Origin: Nitrososphaerota archaeon
GTDB lineage: Archaea; Thermoproteota; Nitrososphaeria; Nitrososphaerales; Nitrosopumilaceae
DNA length: 42,767 nt
Reading direction: 5' to 3'
NCBI GenBank assembly: GCA_028866895.1
Contig: JAGWHF010000014.1
Location: forward strand, 1 to 42,767
Program-made: the position numbers and the translations under genes
Notes under the pieces: generated by a model
What the model was told of the DNA's origin: nothing
Databases searched by the model: none
Seen by the model: the letters and a program-made list of their open reading frames with translations, nothing else
Shown: in pieces, positions 42,163 through 42,767 of the stretch
Position numbering within the stretch: position 1 is the first letter of the stretch
Layout of the letters: the number at the start of each line of letters is the position of its first letter

Positions 42163-42690
42163 ATGGCGCTGGAATTACTCAACGAGCCAGTCTACAAGTT
42201 TACAAACCCAAAAATGACCACCATTGAAAGCAACCTTACCATTCAAGATGCCGCCCAAGCTATGACCGAGTCAAAGGTGGACAGCATCCTTGTTTTTGAG
42301 GACAGCAAGATAATCGGGATAGTGACAGAAAAGGACATACTATACGACGTTGTTGCAAAGGGCCTTGACCCCACGAGAACCACTCTGAAACAAATCACAA
42401 AGAGCCCCATAATAACGATCTCAAAGAACGCTCCTGTCAGGGAGGCCTTGGACCTGATGAAAAAAAACGACATACGTAGGCTGGTAGTCATGGACAAGCG
42501 CCCCATTGGCCTAATCACCCAAAAGATGGTTTGCGGAAACTTGGAGGGTCACAACCTCCTGCTTCCCGAGCTAGAAACCGGTGACAAGACGTTTTGCCCC
42601 TACTGTTCGATGCAATTCAAGGATTCAAAAAAAGTCCGCGACCACATCGAGACTGCCCACATAAAAATCGGCCCGGTGAAGGACAACTAA
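42163..42690 (+). CDS. CBS pair fused to a C2H2-type zinc finger
   Basis: A 175-aa protein. A CBS pair (about residues 8-125) has KMTTIESNLT...GIVTEKDILYDVV and ITKSPIITISKNA...GLITQKMV. The tail has a single CPYC...H....H finger (FCPYCSMQFKDSKKVRDHIETAH, about residues 143-165). It could let an adenylate signal control a nucleic-acid or protein contact. ATG 42163 is chosen over 42145, because the earlier ATG lies between TATA box and predicted transcript start. The remaining 77 bp of the window hold no gene and end in GGTTATCAC, possibly the left half of another operator. Confidence 0.88.
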   Translation: MALELLNEPVYKFTNPKMTTIESNLTIQDAAQAMTESKVDSILVFEDSKIIGIVTEKDILYDVVAKGLDPTRTTLKQITKSPIITISKNAPVREALDLMKKNDIRRLVVMDKRPIGLITQKMVCGNLEGHNLLLPELETGDKTFCPYCSMQFKDSKKVRDHIETAHIKIGPVKDN

Positions 42691-42767
42691 TTGAGACATG
42701 GGCATTATTCTTTCCAAAAATAAATCCTAGTTGCAAAGCATACGCTTGACACATCTTGGGTTATCAC

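Noticed and set aside
1-42767. CRISPR arrays, rRNA and tRNA genes
   Set aside because: Looked for direct repeats with regular spacing and cloverleaf-like segments by eye; none convincing. A covariance-model scan would be decisive.

Overview
The window looks like a chromosomal segment of a mesophilic archaeon, most likely a Nitrososphaera/Nitrosocosmicus-type thaumarchaeon (Nitrososphaerota). The grounds are a group II chaperonin, a NurA-HerA-Mre11-Rad50 operon, a form III RuBisCO with the archaeal AMP pathway, a class III PhaC, an archaeal-type M50 protease, and leaderless genes with a TATA box about 26 nt before the start codon. The lineage is inferred; no rRNA is present.

Layout. 1-229: 3' end of an IS transposase. 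226-6605: nurA-herA-mre11-rad50 with ATGA overlaps. 6606-7491: a gene-poor 0.9 kb gap. About 7.5-42.7 kb: a dense array of stress and nucleotide-sensing genes, comprising eight universal stress proteins (USPs), ten CBS-domain proteins, two Hsp20s, the thermosome, a PAC2 protein, a pyridoxamine-oxidase-like flavoprotein, a nitroreductase, a phosphoribosyltransferase plus hydrolase pair, an Nramp-like transporter, PhaC, a zinc alcohol dehydrogenase, a TIR-domain protein, an M50-CBS protease, an MFS transporter and an ABC exporter. Embedded in it is the AMP phosphorylase / ribose-1,5-bisphosphate isomerase / RuBisCO operon (10040-13706).

Main discovery. Most transcription units from 7.9 kb to the window end carry a 20-bp palindrome of the form GATTATCA-N4-TGATAATC (core TCA-N4-TGA, sometimes CCA or TGG). 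Its inner edge lies 38-40 nt, most often exactly 39 nt, from the start codon, with a TATA-like box between them centred near -26. I count 20 start codons obeying this rule, served by 18 sites, plus two strong sites not fitted to a leaderless start (ADH at 41502-41521 and an orphan at 40302-40321). The geometry, directly upstream of BRE/TATA on leaderless promoters, is that of an activator site. It also settles several start codons (7973, 14951, 26193, 31812, 36303, 36402, 38333, 39674, 39831, 42026, 42163).

Together these genes look like an archaeal counterpart of the bacterial dormancy/hypoxia regulons (for example DosR of Mycobacterium): USPs, alpha-crystallin Hsp20, CBS proteins, nitroreductase, phosphoribosyltransferase/hydrolase and flavin oxidase, extended with chaperonin, PHA synthesis, and a CBS protein whose C-terminus resembles a ribosome-hibernation (HPF) fold. 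The regulator is not identified. A small winged-helix protein at 13838-14179 is the only obvious DNA-binding candidate here and itself lacks the site.
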